From assembly GCF_016342705.1 (NCBI RefSeq), contig NZ_JAEINV010000003.1, positions 124,001 to 188,000 on the forward strand: a DNA stretch of 64,000 bases, given 5' to 3'. This document shows positions 1 to 10,300 of this stretch, in pieces. The first letter of the stretch is position 1; the number at the start of each line of letters is the position of its first letter. A program made the position numbers and the translations under genes. Source of the stretch: Lutibacter sp. GTDB taxonomy: Bacteria > Bacteroidota > Bacteroidia > Flavobacteriales > Flavobacteriaceae. Below the pieces are notes generated by a model that was not told the DNA's origin, searched no databases, and was given only the letters and a program-made list of their open reading frames with translations.

Positions 1-119
1 TCAACATCACCTTGTTTTAAATTTCCTAACGAAAATCTTGGCGGAGGTAAAGTTCCTACTATTAATTTTGTTGCGTTTTTTGGAATAAATGGTTTGTATG
101 GATGTTTATGGAAGATCAT
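1..119 (-). CDS. Uracil-DNA glycosylase-like protein, N-terminal fragment (runs off the window)
   Basis: A reading frame opens with ATG at 119-117 and runs to the left edge without a stop, giving 39 codons. It begins MIFHKHPYKPFIPKN and continues with LIVGTLPPPRFSLGN. The VGTLPPP-R motif resembles the N-terminal strand and active-site loop of a Bacteroidota family usually annotated as uracil-DNA glycosylase-like or mismatch-specific glycosylase, which would remove uracil from DNA. Only the N-terminus is visible, so catalytic residues cannot be checked. It is divergent from the FUSC gene across about 105 bases in which I see no clear site. The family call is recognition from memory of a short peptide. 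Confidence 0.5.
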   Translation of the reverse strand, partial: MIFHKHPYKPFIPKNATKLIVGTLPPPRFSLGNLKQGDV

Positions 120-224
120 TTATAATACAATGGTTATTTACTTGATAAATCTACTAATAAATATTTCAATAGTTGTTAGATAAAAATAATACTGCGTAAA
201 TTTGAACTTTCAAAATATATACAA

Positions 225-2444
225 TTGGAAGTTTTAAAACGGTTTTTTAAAAGTTTAGATTTTTTAAAAGGAATTGTAATGGCAATTGCCATATTAATTC
301 CTGTTTTTTTAAGTAAATACTTTTTACAAGATATTCATTTTGGGTTTAGTATTGCGTTAGGCGTTTTATTTTGTGCGCCTGCAGACGTTCCAGGAAGCAC
401 AAAACACGTTTTTTTCGGTATTTTAATTGCTACATTTTTATCGTTTAGTTTAACATTATTATTTGGTTCAATTGCAACTATTTTTTGGTTGTTGCTGCCA
501 ATTTTAGGAATTTCAGTTTTTGCAGTATCGTATATTGCTGTTTTTGGTTTTAGAGCTTCGTTAATTTCATTTGTAGGTTTACTATCAATTATATTAAGTT
601 TTACCAGAGATTATTCTAAAGAAAGTTTACTGCAACATGCAAGTTTAATAGCTTTGGGTGGTTTGTGGTATTTAATGTTAACATTTTTAAAAACACGATT
701 ATTTCCTAAAATTCAAACCGATCAATTTTTTATTAAAACCATAGAAAAAACGGCTGATTATTTAAGAGTGAGAGGAGATTTGCTGCTTTGTACAACTGAT
801 AGAAACGAATTGTTTCAGAAGCTATTTAAACTACAATTTGAAATTAATGAGCATCATGAAACTTTAAGAGATATTATTTTAACTTCACAAAGTAAAAATA
901 CATTATCTAATAAAGTTAGAAGACAACAACTGTTATTTACGCAATTGGTTGATGTTTTAGAATTGGCTGTTGCAAATCCAGTTGATTATGAAAAATTTGA
1001 TGTAGTTTTTGAAAAGCATAAAGAAAAAATTGAGGATTTTAAAAAATTAATGTATGAAATATCACATCAATTAGATCATATTTCTAGAGTTATTAGAAAA
1101 GAAGAAGAATTAAAACCAAATACTGAAATACCTTCAATTATAAAAAATATTGAACGAAATATTGATTTATATAGAATTTTAGTAACAATGCCAAAAGCTA
1201 GATTTGGTACATTAATGTTATTAAATTTAAAAAACTACCAAGAAAAACAAGTTCAAAATGTTATTTCTTTAGAACGAATTTTAAATAATTATGCAACCAA
1301 TGATAAGATTTTAAGCGTTAAGGAAGCAACACGTTTTTTAACTCCGCAGGATTACGACTTTAAAAAGTTAACAGAGAATTTCACATTTAGTTCTCCTATT
1401 TTTAAGCATTCTTTGCGTTTAGCTATTATTACAATTATTGGTTTTATAATTGGAAAATTATTTTCAATGCAAAATCCATATTGGATTTTATTAACCATAG
1501 CCGTAATAATGCGACCAAGCTTTGGGTTAACAAAAACCAGATCTATTCATAGAGTTATTGGTACATTAATTGGCGCAACAATTGCCGCTGTGGTAATCTT
1601 ATTCACTCAAAACCCTGTAGTTTATGGTATAATTGCAACAATATCATTGCCTTTGGCTTTTTCATTAGTTCAATTAAATTATAGAAATGCAGCCGTATTT
1701 ATTACGTTAAATGTGGTTTTTGTATATGCTTTGTTTGAACCAAATATTTTATCGGTTATTCAATTTAGAATTATTGATACTCTTATTGGCGCAGCATTGG
1801 CATTTTCGGCAACCTATTTTTTATGGCCTTCTTGGCAGTTTCAAAATATTCATGAATATTTTATAAACGCTATAAAATCTAATCAATTGTTTTTGAAAGA
1901 AATAGCGTCATTTTATCATGCAAAAGGCGAGGTTTCAACAACTTATAAAGTGATTAGAAAGAAAGCGTTTTTAGATATTGCAGAAATGAATTCAGCTTTT
2001 CAAAGATTGAGCCAAGATCCAAAATCTAAACAACTAGAACTTTCTACTATTTATGAAATTACTGTTTTTAACAATACTTTTTTATCGTCACTTACTTCAT
2101 TAGGAACCTATTTTAGAAATAATAAAACATCTACTGTACCTATTGAATTTGATGTTTTTGTTGAAAGAATATGCTCTAATATAAAAACAGCAATTAGCAT
2201 TTTAGAAGATACTGAAATTTCTCATAAATTGGCAGAAACATCAATTGAAGATGCTGAAAATTCTTATGAAAAAACATTTAATGAACTTTCTGATAAAAGA
2301 GATTTTGAAATTGCTCAAGGCGAAGAACATTCCGCAAAAACGGGAAGTCAACTGAAAGAAATACTATTAGTTTCAGAACAATTAAAGTGGTTATTTAAGC
2401 TTTCTGAAAATTTAATAGAATCAGTTAAAAAGTATAAAAAATAG
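225..2444 (+). CDS. FUSC family integral membrane protein
   Basis: A 739-residue membrane protein of the FUSC/YccS type, a family linked to export of aromatic acids or other small molecules, though the substrate here cannot be read. Hydrophobic helices cluster twice: about residues 15-155, and again at about 390-530, where the FUSC_2-type core lies (YWILLTIAVIMRPSFG, then RVIGTLIGA). Between and after these are soluble, mostly helical cytoplasmic segments. The frame opens with TTG at 225; the first ATG is codon 19 (279). The amphipathic stretch before that ATG looks like the usual family N-terminus, so I keep TTG, but the start is uncertain. It stands alone, convergent with the amidohydrolase gene. 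Confidence 0.8.
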   Translation: MEVLKRFFKSLDFLKGIVMAIAILIPVFLSKYFLQDIHFGFSIALGVLFCAPADVPGSTKHVFFGILIATFLSFSLTLLFGSIATIFWLLLPILGISVFAVSYIAVFGFRASLISFVGLLSIILSFTRDYSKESLLQHASLIALGGLWYLMLTFLKTRLFPKIQTDQFFIKTIEKTADYLRVRGDLLLCTTDRNELFQKLFKLQFEINEHHETLRDIILTSQSKNTLSNKVRRQQLLFTQLVDVLELAVANPVDYEKFDVVFEKHKEKIEDFKKLMYEISHQLDHISRVIRKEEELKPNTEIPSIIKNIERNIDLYRILVTMPKARFGTLMLLNLKNYQEKQVQNVISLERILNNYATNDKILSVKEATRFLTPQDYDFKKLTENFTFSSPIFKHSLRLAIITIIGFIIGKLFSMQNPYWILLTIAVIMRPSFGLTKTRSIHRVIGTLIGATIAAVVILFTQNPVVYGIIATISLPLAFSLVQLNYRNAAVFITLNVVFVYALFEPNILSVIQFRIIDTLIGAALAFSATYFLWPSWQFQNIHEYFINAIKSNQLFLKEIASFYHAKGEVSTTYKVIRKKAFLDIAEMNSAFQRLSQDPKSKQLELSTIYEITVFNNTFLSSLTSLGTYFRNNKTSTVPIEFDVFVERICSNIKTAISILEDTEISHKLAETSIEDAENSYEKTFNELSDKRDFEIAQGEEHSAKTGSQLKEILLVSEQLKWLFKLSENLIESVKKYKK

Positions 2445-2460
2445 TTTAAAAATCTATTTT
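2436..2460. terminator. Weak AT-rich hairpin between convergent genes
   Basis: AAAATAG (2438-2444) pairs with CTATTTT (2454-2460) around a 9-base loop and spans both convergent stop codons. It has A/T runs on both sides, so it could end transcription in both directions. The stem is short and GC-poor, so this is only a candidate. Confidence 0.3.
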
Positions 2461-4073
2461 ACTTTCACTCCATTAATATAAGTTTCCTCAATTTTAATAG
2501 TCGGAATTTTAGATTCTTCAATTTCCATAATATTTTTATCAATAACTATAAAATCAGCAAATTTACCAATTTCAATACTTCCTTTTTCTTGTTCTTCAAA
2601 ATTAGAGTAGGCAGCCCAAATGGTCATTCCTTTTAAGGTTTCTTCTCTAGTTAAAGCATTCTCTTTTTGAAATCCATTTTCAGGAAAATTATTTAAATCT
2701 TTTCTAGCCACAGCCGCATAAAATGTCAACAACGGACTTACTTTTTCAATAGGGAAATCTGTACCAAGTGCCACTTTTCCATAAGTGTTTAACAGTTCTT
2801 TATAAGCATAAGCGCCTTTTATTCTTTCTGTACCAACTCTGCCTTCAGCCCAATACATATCACTTGTTGCATGAGTGGGTTGTACGGATGGAATTATGTT
2901 ATTAAAAAGGTGAAAATCTGTTTTGTCAACAATTTGGGCGTGTTCAATTCTCCAACGTCTATCTTTTTTGTCATTTAATACTTCTTTATAAGTTTTTAGC
3001 ATTACAAAATTTGCAGAATCTCCAATTGCATGTGTATTCATTTGATAATCGGAACCTGCAATTTTTTTAGCATAACGTTCCAAATCTGCTAATGGCGTAA
3101 CTAATGCTCCAAAATGATTATGTTGATCGCTATATGGTTGTTTCATTGCGGCTCCACGAGATCCCAAAGCACCATCTGCATAAACTTTAAAAGAACGAAC
3201 GTTCAGTAAATCGGTTTTTATAATTCCTCTTTTAGTGAAATAATCAATATTTTTATCACTTACAGAAACCATGGCATATATTCTTATTATTAATTCTCCA
3301 GCTTGTTGTAAACTATCAATTAATTCAATAGTTTCTTTTGATAAACCGGCATCATCAACAGTTGTTAAGCCAAGGTTAATACAAATATTCTCAGCATCTT
3401 TTAATGCTTTAATTTTCTCAGCTTTTGTAGGTTCAGGAATTTTTGCTTCAATTAATTCCATTGGAGCATCAATAAAAATCCCCGTTAGTTTTCCATCTTT
3501 TTGAATGATTTCTCCACCAGAAAATGGTGTTTTTACTGTAACTCCTGCTAAATCTATAGCAGCTTGATTGGCTAATATTGCGTGACCATCAATTCTGGTT
3601 ACGGCAATTGGTGTATTTGGAAATAATTCATCTAGCTTTTCTTTTGAAGGAAATTCCTTTATTTCCCAATCATTCTGATCCCAACCTCTTCCTGTTATAT
3701 AAGTAACATTTTTTTCTTTTTGAAAATCAACAATGCGTTGTACAACTTCGTCAAAACTTTTGGTGCCTTCTAAATTTACTTTTTGTTGTTGTAAACCTAA
3801 TCCGTAAAAATGACAATGTGCATCAATAAATCCAGGAACTATAGTTTTACCTTTTGCATCATTAATATATATTGGAGAGTATTTTAATTGCATTTCCACT
3901 GAAGTTCCAACATCAATTATTTTACCATCTTTTATGGCGAAGGCTTCAGCTTTTTGAAGACTATCATTTGCAGTATAAATATGGGCATTTATTATAATTG
4001 TATCAACTTCAATTTTTTTTGTACAAGAAAAAAACACGAAAGAGAAAATTAAAAAAAAGTATAAATTTTTCAT
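2454..4073 (-). CDS. Amidohydrolase (YtcJ-like, Amidohydro_3) lipoprotein
   Basis: A 539-residue metal-dependent hydrolase of the YtcJ-like branch of the amidohydrolase superfamily. The N-terminus is a lipoprotein signal (SFVFFSC lipobox, Cys at about 17), so it is probably anchored in the envelope. The metal-binding HxH is in GFIDAHCHF (about 85); further family motifs are HAIGDSA (about 350) and TDFPIE (about 440). The C-terminal small beta domain ends KFADFIVIDKNI, as usual. The natural substrate of this family is generally unknown. The start of the M28 peptidase gene lies upstream; its stop is 5 bases before this start, so the two are likely co-transcribed and may share a role in periplasmic amide or peptide breakdown (inference). 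Confidence 0.85.
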   Translation of the reverse strand: MKNLYFFLIFSFVFFSCTKKIEVDTIIINAHIYTANDSLQKAEAFAIKDGKIIDVGTSVEMQLKYSPIYINDAKGKTIVPGFIDAHCHFYGLGLQQQKVNLEGTKSFDEVVQRIVDFQKEKNVTYITGRGWDQNDWEIKEFPSKEKLDELFPNTPIAVTRIDGHAILANQAAIDLAGVTVKTPFSGGEIIQKDGKLTGIFIDAPMELIEAKIPEPTKAEKIKALKDAENICINLGLTTVDDAGLSKETIELIDSLQQAGELIIRIYAMVSVSDKNIDYFTKRGIIKTDLLNVRSFKVYADGALGSRGAAMKQPYSDQHNHFGALVTPLADLERYAKKIAGSDYQMNTHAIGDSANFVMLKTYKEVLNDKKDRRWRIEHAQIVDKTDFHLFNNIIPSVQPTHATSDMYWAEGRVGTERIKGAYAYKELLNTYGKVALGTDFPIEKVSPLLTFYAAVARKDLNNFPENGFQKENALTREETLKGMTIWAAYSNFEEQEKGSIEIGKFADFIVIDKNIMEIEESKIPTIKIEETYINGVKVK

Positions 4074-4078
4074 TGTAT

Positions 4079-5482
4079 TTATTTTAAATATGTGTCTAAT
4101 AAATATACTAAAGAAGCCATGGATGCCGCTCCAAGTTCTAGCTCTCTTTTATTCACTTTATCAAAAGTATCTGTTTCTGCATGATGGTAATCGAAATAAC
4201 GTTGAGAATCTGGTCTGTAACCAAATAATGATATTGTTTCAGATTTTAAAGGGCCAATATCTGCTCCTGAGTGGCCTTCTTCAATTTCACTTAAACCGTA
4301 TGGTGCTAATAATGGTTTCCAGCTTAAAAATAGTTCGGCATTTTCATTTGTTGCTTCAAACGTAAAACCGCGAGGTGTAAATCCTCCAGAATCTGATTCT
4401 AAAGCTGCAATATGATTTTCATTTTTAGCTTTAGCTTCTTCGGCATATTTTTTTCCTCCTCTTAAACCATTTTCTTCATTTATAAATAAAACACATCTAA
4501 TAGTATGTTTTGGCTTAATTCCGTTCAATTTAAATAAACGTAAAACTTCAATAGATTGCACAATTCCTGCCCCATCATCATGAGAGCCATCTCCCAAATC
4601 CCAGGAATCTATATGACCACCAACAGTAATTATTTTATCAGGAAATTCGGTTCCTATTAGTTCACCAATTACGTTATGAGATGGTTCATCAGGTAATGTT
4701 TTACAACTTTGCTTAAAGTAAAATTTTAAAGTTGGATTTTCTTTTAATTTTTCGCTTAATAAATTTGCTGCTTTTGTGCTTATTGCTGCCGTTGGAACTT
4801 TTTCATTTTCAGCAATATCTCCGTAGCTCATAGCTCCAGTATGTGGATAATCATCAATACTACTTGTCATAGATCTAACAATTGCTCCTATAGCACCAAA
4901 TTTACCACAAACCATTGCTCCGGCATACCTTTGGTCTACACAACCTCCATAAGCTTTAAAAGTTTGTATATGTGTATTATCAAAAGGTCTATTGAAAAAT
5001 ACAATTTTGCCTCTCAATTTTTCTCCTAAACTTTCAACTTCCTCTAAATTTTGAACTTCAATAACTTCACCAGTAATTCCAGTTACTGGAGTAGGAATAG
5101 AACCTCCCAAAGCACAAATTGGAACATTATATTTTTCTGTATTTAAAGTAAAGCTAGCTTCTTCTTTTTCCCCTCTATACCAATTTGGAACCATTACATC
5201 TTGCAACCAAACTTTATCAAAACGTAAATCTTGCATTAATCGTTCTCCCCATAAAATAGCAGCTATGGATTCGTGAGAACCAGATAATCTACCTCCAATT
5301 TCATTAGATAAATAATCTAACCATTGGTACGATTGTCCATTTGTTAAAGCTGTGTTGAAAATGTTTTTAATAACAATGGAATCTTTTTTATTAACTTGAT
5401 TTTCAGTAGTTTTTGAATTTTTAACATTAGTGCAAGAACTTAATGTGATAATTAAGATAATACAAGTAAAAATGTGTTTCAT
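4079..5482 (-). CDS. M28 family zinc aminopeptidase/carboxypeptidase Q-like lipoprotein
   Basis: A 467-residue peptidase of family M28. It starts with a lipoprotein signal (LIITLSSC), placing it in the envelope. A PA-type insertion sits at about 120-260. The zinc site is complete: His and Asp in GGHIDSWDLGDGSHDDG (about 290-305), the EE pair in NEENGLRGG (about 335), Asp in ESDSGG (about 363) and His in YHHAETDTF (about 443). The length and order match carboxypeptidase Q-like proteins of Bacteroidota. It is first of a two-gene unit with the amidohydrolase. A 12-bp perfect hairpin ends only three bases before the ATG, which is odd (see findings). Confidence 0.9.
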   Translation of the reverse strand: MKHIFTCIILIITLSSCTNVKNSKTTENQVNKKDSIVIKNIFNTALTNGQSYQWLDYLSNEIGGRLSGSHESIAAILWGERLMQDLRFDKVWLQDVMVPNWYRGEKEEASFTLNTEKYNVPICALGGSIPTPVTGITGEVIEVQNLEEVESLGEKLRGKIVFFNRPFDNTHIQTFKAYGGCVDQRYAGAMVCGKFGAIGAIVRSMTSSIDDYPHTGAMSYGDIAENEKVPTAAISTKAANLLSEKLKENPTLKFYFKQSCKTLPDEPSHNVIGELIGTEFPDKIITVGGHIDSWDLGDGSHDDGAGIVQSIEVLRLFKLNGIKPKHTIRCVLFINEENGLRGGKKYAEEAKAKNENHIAALESDSGGFTPRGFTFEATNENAELFLSWKPLLAPYGLSEIEEGHSGADIGPLKSETISLFGYRPDSQRYFDYHHAETDTFDKVNKRELELGAASMASLVYLLDTYLK

Positions 5483-5485
5483 TAT

Positions 5486-5519
5486 TTGTGTAGTTTTTTA
5501 AAAGTTTAAAACTACACAA
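5486..5519 (-). promoter_or_regulatory. Perfect 12-bp hairpin directly before the M28 peptidase start
   Basis: TTGTGTAGTTTT at 5486-5497 is the exact reverse complement of AAAACTACACAA at 5508-5519, with a 10-base loop. On the minus strand it lies between the barrel gene stop and the peptidase ATG at 5482. It lacks a clear U-tract toward the peptidase, so it may be an operator or a translation-blocking hairpin rather than a terminator. Confidence 0.5.
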
Positions 5520-5551
5520 AAATCTTGAAAAAATAAGATATGTTTAATGTT

Positions 5552-7279
5552 TTACAAATCAAATTTATAAGTAATTCCTGCCAACGCTTGTAGAGATTGC
5601 ACCTGATAATTATTAAATTGGTAGTATTTTTTACCCAAAGCGTTGTTAATTTTTGCAAAAGCTGTTAATCTATCTGTAAAATTGTAGCCACCACTTAAGT
5701 TTAAATCTAAGTACGAATCATTTTTTACAATGGAACCATTTTCAAAAGGCATTGTGTATGGAATTACATAATCTTTTGTTTCGCCACGGTAAAATAATTT
5801 AGCGCCAGCAAACCATTTGTTTTTTTGAAAATCTCCCGAAATAGTTGCAGTTATTGGAGATAAATTCCAAGCCTCCAACTCATTGGTAGTTGTGTAATTT
5901 GCATAATTAACAGTAGTGCTAAAATTAAATTCTTTGGACGCTTCAATGGTTATTTCTCCAAAAAAGTTTAACGTTTTTATTGCGTCATAAATTACATGAA
6001 AAGAATTTCCGGCTTGGTAACTTTCAGTAGTTGTGATAGTTCCATCGGTTTTTGTTTGATTTTGGATAAATAATGGTTTATTTTTTTCATTACTATGGCT
6101 CACATTAAAGTTGAAACCAATATTTGAAGCCAGTTTTCCTTTTGCACCTACAAAAGCATTATATTGTTTGTCCGTTTGAAGAATATTTAAAGTAGGGGAA
6201 ATGTATGGATTTTCATTTGCAAAACTGTTGTAGGTATTCTGAATTAAATCTCCATTTACTCCTGCTAATAAAATAAAAATATCATCTACAATTTTAAAGG
6301 ATGCTGAAACATTTGGGTATGCAAAAAATTTATTTATTTTTCGTTCTAAATCATTAGAATAATAGATTTTAGCACCTAAATTAATTGTTAAGTTTTCACG
6401 TAAAACTTCAAAATTTGGACTAGCTCCTAAATTTACAAAACTATGTTTTAGGTTTGAAATTGAATTATATTCTTGCTGAAATTTACCAGTAACAATATCT
6501 ACCATAAATTCTGAAGTAATTATTTCAGAAGAAATTGGAAATTCAATAGTTGGTTTTGCCAATAAGCGTATTTCATTACTGTCATAATTATCTGAAAAAT
6601 TAATTACTTCCGCAGTTGCGCCTTTAAAAATTCCATCTTCAACATCAACTTTTCCTCCAGCATAAATGGTTTTATAAACTTGTTTTTCATCTAAATTATC
6701 AATGAAAGAAGTATCAAAAACCGTACTTTCTGGAAGACCATAATAATTATACAATTTTCTTTGAACTCCAGCATTTACTTGCCAATTAAATTCTCTATCA
6801 AATTGTTTGTAAAAAAGATCAACTCTAGTATTTGCAAAATTATCATTTAACGGACTATCCTCAACACCGCCTTCTGAAGATTCGTGTTTTACAAAAAAGC
6901 CATAATCATTATAACGTGTATCTCCAGTATGAATAAAAGCTTCAAGAAGTGGACTTTTAAACGTTCCAAAACCGGCTGTTATATAGTTTTGATAAATTTG
7001 TTCTTTTGGAGCTCTGGCAATATTTTGTGCTTTTCCTTTTGTAGGTGTAAAAGTGGAGGCTACAGGAATTGAGAAAATACTATAGTTCACTTTTTCTTTT
7101 GAAAAATTTGTAACGCTTTCCAAACTTGGATTTATTTTTATTTTAAAGGCATCGGAAATTGTTGGTGTATATGGTTTTTCAACAACAATTTCTTCGGTTT
7201 TTAGCGTATCTTTTTTTACTTGAGCAAAAGAAAATCCTGTTATTAAAATTGAAATGAAAGTTATAAAAAGCTTTTGCAT
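5552..7279 (-). CDS. Outer-membrane beta-barrel protein (TonB-receptor-like, no plug seen)
   Basis: A 575-residue protein, usually annotated in this phylum as a TonB-dependent receptor. The chosen ATG at 7279 opens a clean signal peptide (MQKLFITFISILITGFSFAQ). The longer frame starts with TTG at 7333 and would bury the signal, so I reject it. After the signal comes a short TPTISDAF segment, then alternating aromatic/polar strands typical of a barrel, ending in a terminal strand with F-D-L. I see no carboxypeptidase-like domain and no plug with the usual GGV..I motifs, so it may be a plugless partner barrel. It follows the TPR gene on the same strand with about 55 bases between, and the two probably act together. 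Confidence 0.7.
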   Translation of the reverse strand: MQKLFITFISILITGFSFAQVKKDTLKTEEIVVEKPYTPTISDAFKIKINPSLESVTNFSKEKVNYSIFSIPVASTFTPTKGKAQNIARAPKEQIYQNYITAGFGTFKSPLLEAFIHTGDTRYNDYGFFVKHESSEGGVEDSPLNDNFANTRVDLFYKQFDREFNWQVNAGVQRKLYNYYGLPESTVFDTSFIDNLDEKQVYKTIYAGGKVDVEDGIFKGATAEVINFSDNYDSNEIRLLAKPTIEFPISSEIITSEFMVDIVTGKFQQEYNSISNLKHSFVNLGASPNFEVLRENLTINLGAKIYYSNDLERKINKFFAYPNVSASFKIVDDIFILLAGVNGDLIQNTYNSFANENPYISPTLNILQTDKQYNAFVGAKGKLASNIGFNFNVSHSNEKNKPLFIQNQTKTDGTITTTESYQAGNSFHVIYDAIKTLNFFGEITIEASKEFNFSTTVNYANYTTTNELEAWNLSPITATISGDFQKNKWFAGAKLFYRGETKDYVIPYTMPFENGSIVKNDSYLDLNLSGGYNFTDRLTAFAKINNALGKKYYQFNNYQVQSLQALAGITYKFDL

Positions 7280-7334
7280 TGTATGTTTTTTTAATGTTGG
7301 AATTGAATTTTTGTACATTTTATTACTCGTCAAT

Positions 7335-10300
7335 TTAATTTTTTACAGATTCGTTTGTTTTTGCTTGTTCGGTTTTAATTTTAGTAAGTTCGGCATTTGC
7401 TTCTTCAACAATATCTTTAAATTCAGCAAAGTTTTTTTGAACACTTTCTAAAATGTAGGTTGCTTGGTAAGCATCGTTTAATTTGTTGAAATTTTTAGCC
7501 ATTAAAATTAAACCTTTTGCACCCCAATATTTATAAGCGGCGTAATCTGAGGCAATTTTTTGAACAATTTCATTGGATACTCTGTAGCTTCCGTCTTGGT
7601 TTTCAAAATAAGCTTTATAGTATAACGCTTCGGCTTTCAATTCGCCGCCAGCAATTTCTTCAACTTTTTTGTAAGCTGCTCTTGCTTTGGTTTCATTATT
7701 GGTTTTAATGGCTGAACGAGCAATTATTATGTGGGCGTCAGATTTAATTCTGTCTTCAACTTTGGCATCATTTAAAACTAATTCTGCATAACTTTCAGCA
7801 CTTGAATAATTTTCTTTTGCGTAATAACCTTTCATTAAGTTAGATTGAGCAAAGGTTCTATTTTGTGCTTGTTCAGCTTCTTTTTCTAAACGTTCTAAGA
7901 CAGGAATTGCGGCTGTCCAATTATTTTTTTCTAAATAAATAACAGCTAATTTATACAAGGCATTTTCAGTAAATTCATTTTGATTTTGATCAATTACAAA
8001 CGTATAATATTTTATGGCTTCTGAAGCTTCATTATTAGATTGTAAAGATTGCGCCAAGTAAAAATTTGCTTGAATTTTATGTAAACCATTTGGAAAACTT
8101 TGCAAATACTTTTTAAAGTTTAAAATAGATTTTTTATGATCGTTTTGTAAGTATTTTTTTTCCGCAGATTCGTACATGTCATTGTCTAATTCTGCATCAG
8201 AAATATTCACAAAATCTATATCTTTTACCCAAGTTGCATACTCATCAACTCTACCTAAATCTACATAAATTTGACGAGAGTTTTTAATGGCTTGTTTTGC
8301 TTCAGCAGAATTTGGAAACTGTTTTACTACTGTTTTATAAGTTGTTAAAGCTTGTTCGTTTCTGTCTGTATTGTAATACACCAAACCTTTTTTTAACATT
8401 GCTTTTGAAACTAACGGACTTCTTTTAAAACCAGTTATTAGTTTATCAAAATTTTCTAAGGCTAAATTATTTTCATTTTTATTGATGTAAGAATTTCCTA
8501 AAACATAATACGCATCATCTCTATATCCAGATTTAGTATGTGTATTTAAAAATGAATTTAACTCTTTAATTTTGGCGTTTTCATTACCAACTAAGCCATA
8601 ACTTATAGCTTTTTGAAACTGCGCATAATCTGTGTCAACACCTTTCATTTCAATAGCTTTATTGTAAAAAGAAATGGTGTTATTGTAATCTCTGGTTATA
8701 AAATAGCTATCGCCAATTCTTAAATAACTATCATTTTTTTTGATTGGATCTGTAGTGCTTTTCCCAATATATTTTTTGAATTGATCAATTGCATTGTCAA
8801 ATTCTTTTTGTTTAAAATAGGCGTAACCTAAGTTGTAATTTACATCATTAAATTCGGTTGTTTTAGATGCGCTATTGTTTGAAATAAAGTTTTTAAAATC
8901 TTTAATAGCATCATTAAAATTATTTAATCGGTAATTAGTTTCACCTTTCCAATAAGTAGCTTGTGCGGTTGTAGTTACATCTTGAGTGACTGTTAAAGAA
9001 TTTTCGAAATTTTCTTTGGCCGCCGAATAATTTTCTTCATTAAATAACTCAACACCTCTGTAAAATGCCACTTTTTGATACAAACCTTGTTCTTTTGTAG
9101 TTCTTTTACTTTTTAAGAAATCAAGTGCGCCTTTATAATCTTTTGAAGTGATGTAAGCACTTATAATTAAATCGTTAATTTCATTTTTTGAGGTAGAATT
9201 TGGATATAAATCAATGTATTCTTTTAAAACATCAGGTACACTTTTATAAGGATTTCCAATTTCATAACTTAATTTGGCATAGTTTAACCAAGCGTCTTTT
9301 TTTATTTCGGAATCAAATTCCATTTGCGAAGCATTTCTAAATGCATTTAAAGCTTCTTGTTTTTTATCGAGTTTTAAATAACATTCTGCTAAATGATAAT
9401 AGGCATTTTGAGCCACACTGTTTGTTCCATCAATAATTTTATTAAAGTTGTTAATGGCATTTTCAAAATCTTTTTGTTTGTAATAGCTGTAACCTAATAG
9501 GTAAAAATCGGTATTATTAAATTTACCTCTTTTTCCTTTGTAATTATTTAAATGTGGCAATGCTTCATTATATTTTTGAAGATTGAAATAACTTTCACCA
9601 ACAATTTTTGAAATTTCAGAATGTTCAACACCTCTGGCAGTTTTTAATAATGGTAAACCGTTTTCAATAGCTTTGTCAAATTTTCCTAACTTAAAATTCA
9701 TATCTGCCAAATAATACGATACATCAGTTTTAAAAGAAGAATTGTCGGCAACTTCACCTAAATATTTGTCGGCAGTAACATAATCGTCAGTATCATAAGC
9801 AATATAGCCATAATAATATTTTGCTCTAGCGCCATATTCTTGAGAATCTAATAAAGTTAAAAAATAGCTTTGAGCTTCTTTAAAATTTTTGGTAGCAAAT
9901 AAGGAATATCCGTAATTAAAGTTAAATTCTTCTTCCTTTTTTAAGGATAGGTTTATTGTTTTAACTTTTGCATACCATTTTGTAGCATAAGGGTAATTAC
10001 CTGTTTTAAAATAATATTCTGCAATATCTAAAAAAGCACCGTTTCTTTTTGTGCTAGTTGGGTATTTATCTACAAAGTTTTGCATTAATTCATCGGCATT
10101 TTGTTGCCCAAGTCTTATGGCTGAATTTGCAATATAGTATTCGCAATTTGCTTTTTGTTCAGATAAATTATCGTAATTATGTTTTATTTCTTCAAATTTT
10201 TGCTGTGCAGCTGCATAAGATTTGTTTTGATACAATTCAACAGCATGATTGTATTCTCTAAGATTGTTGGTGTATATTTCGGTTTTTTGCGCTGATATTG

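Noticed and set aside
7280-7333. N-terminal extension of the barrel protein from TTG at 7333
   Set aside because: It would hide the signal peptide that begins at the ATG at 7279.
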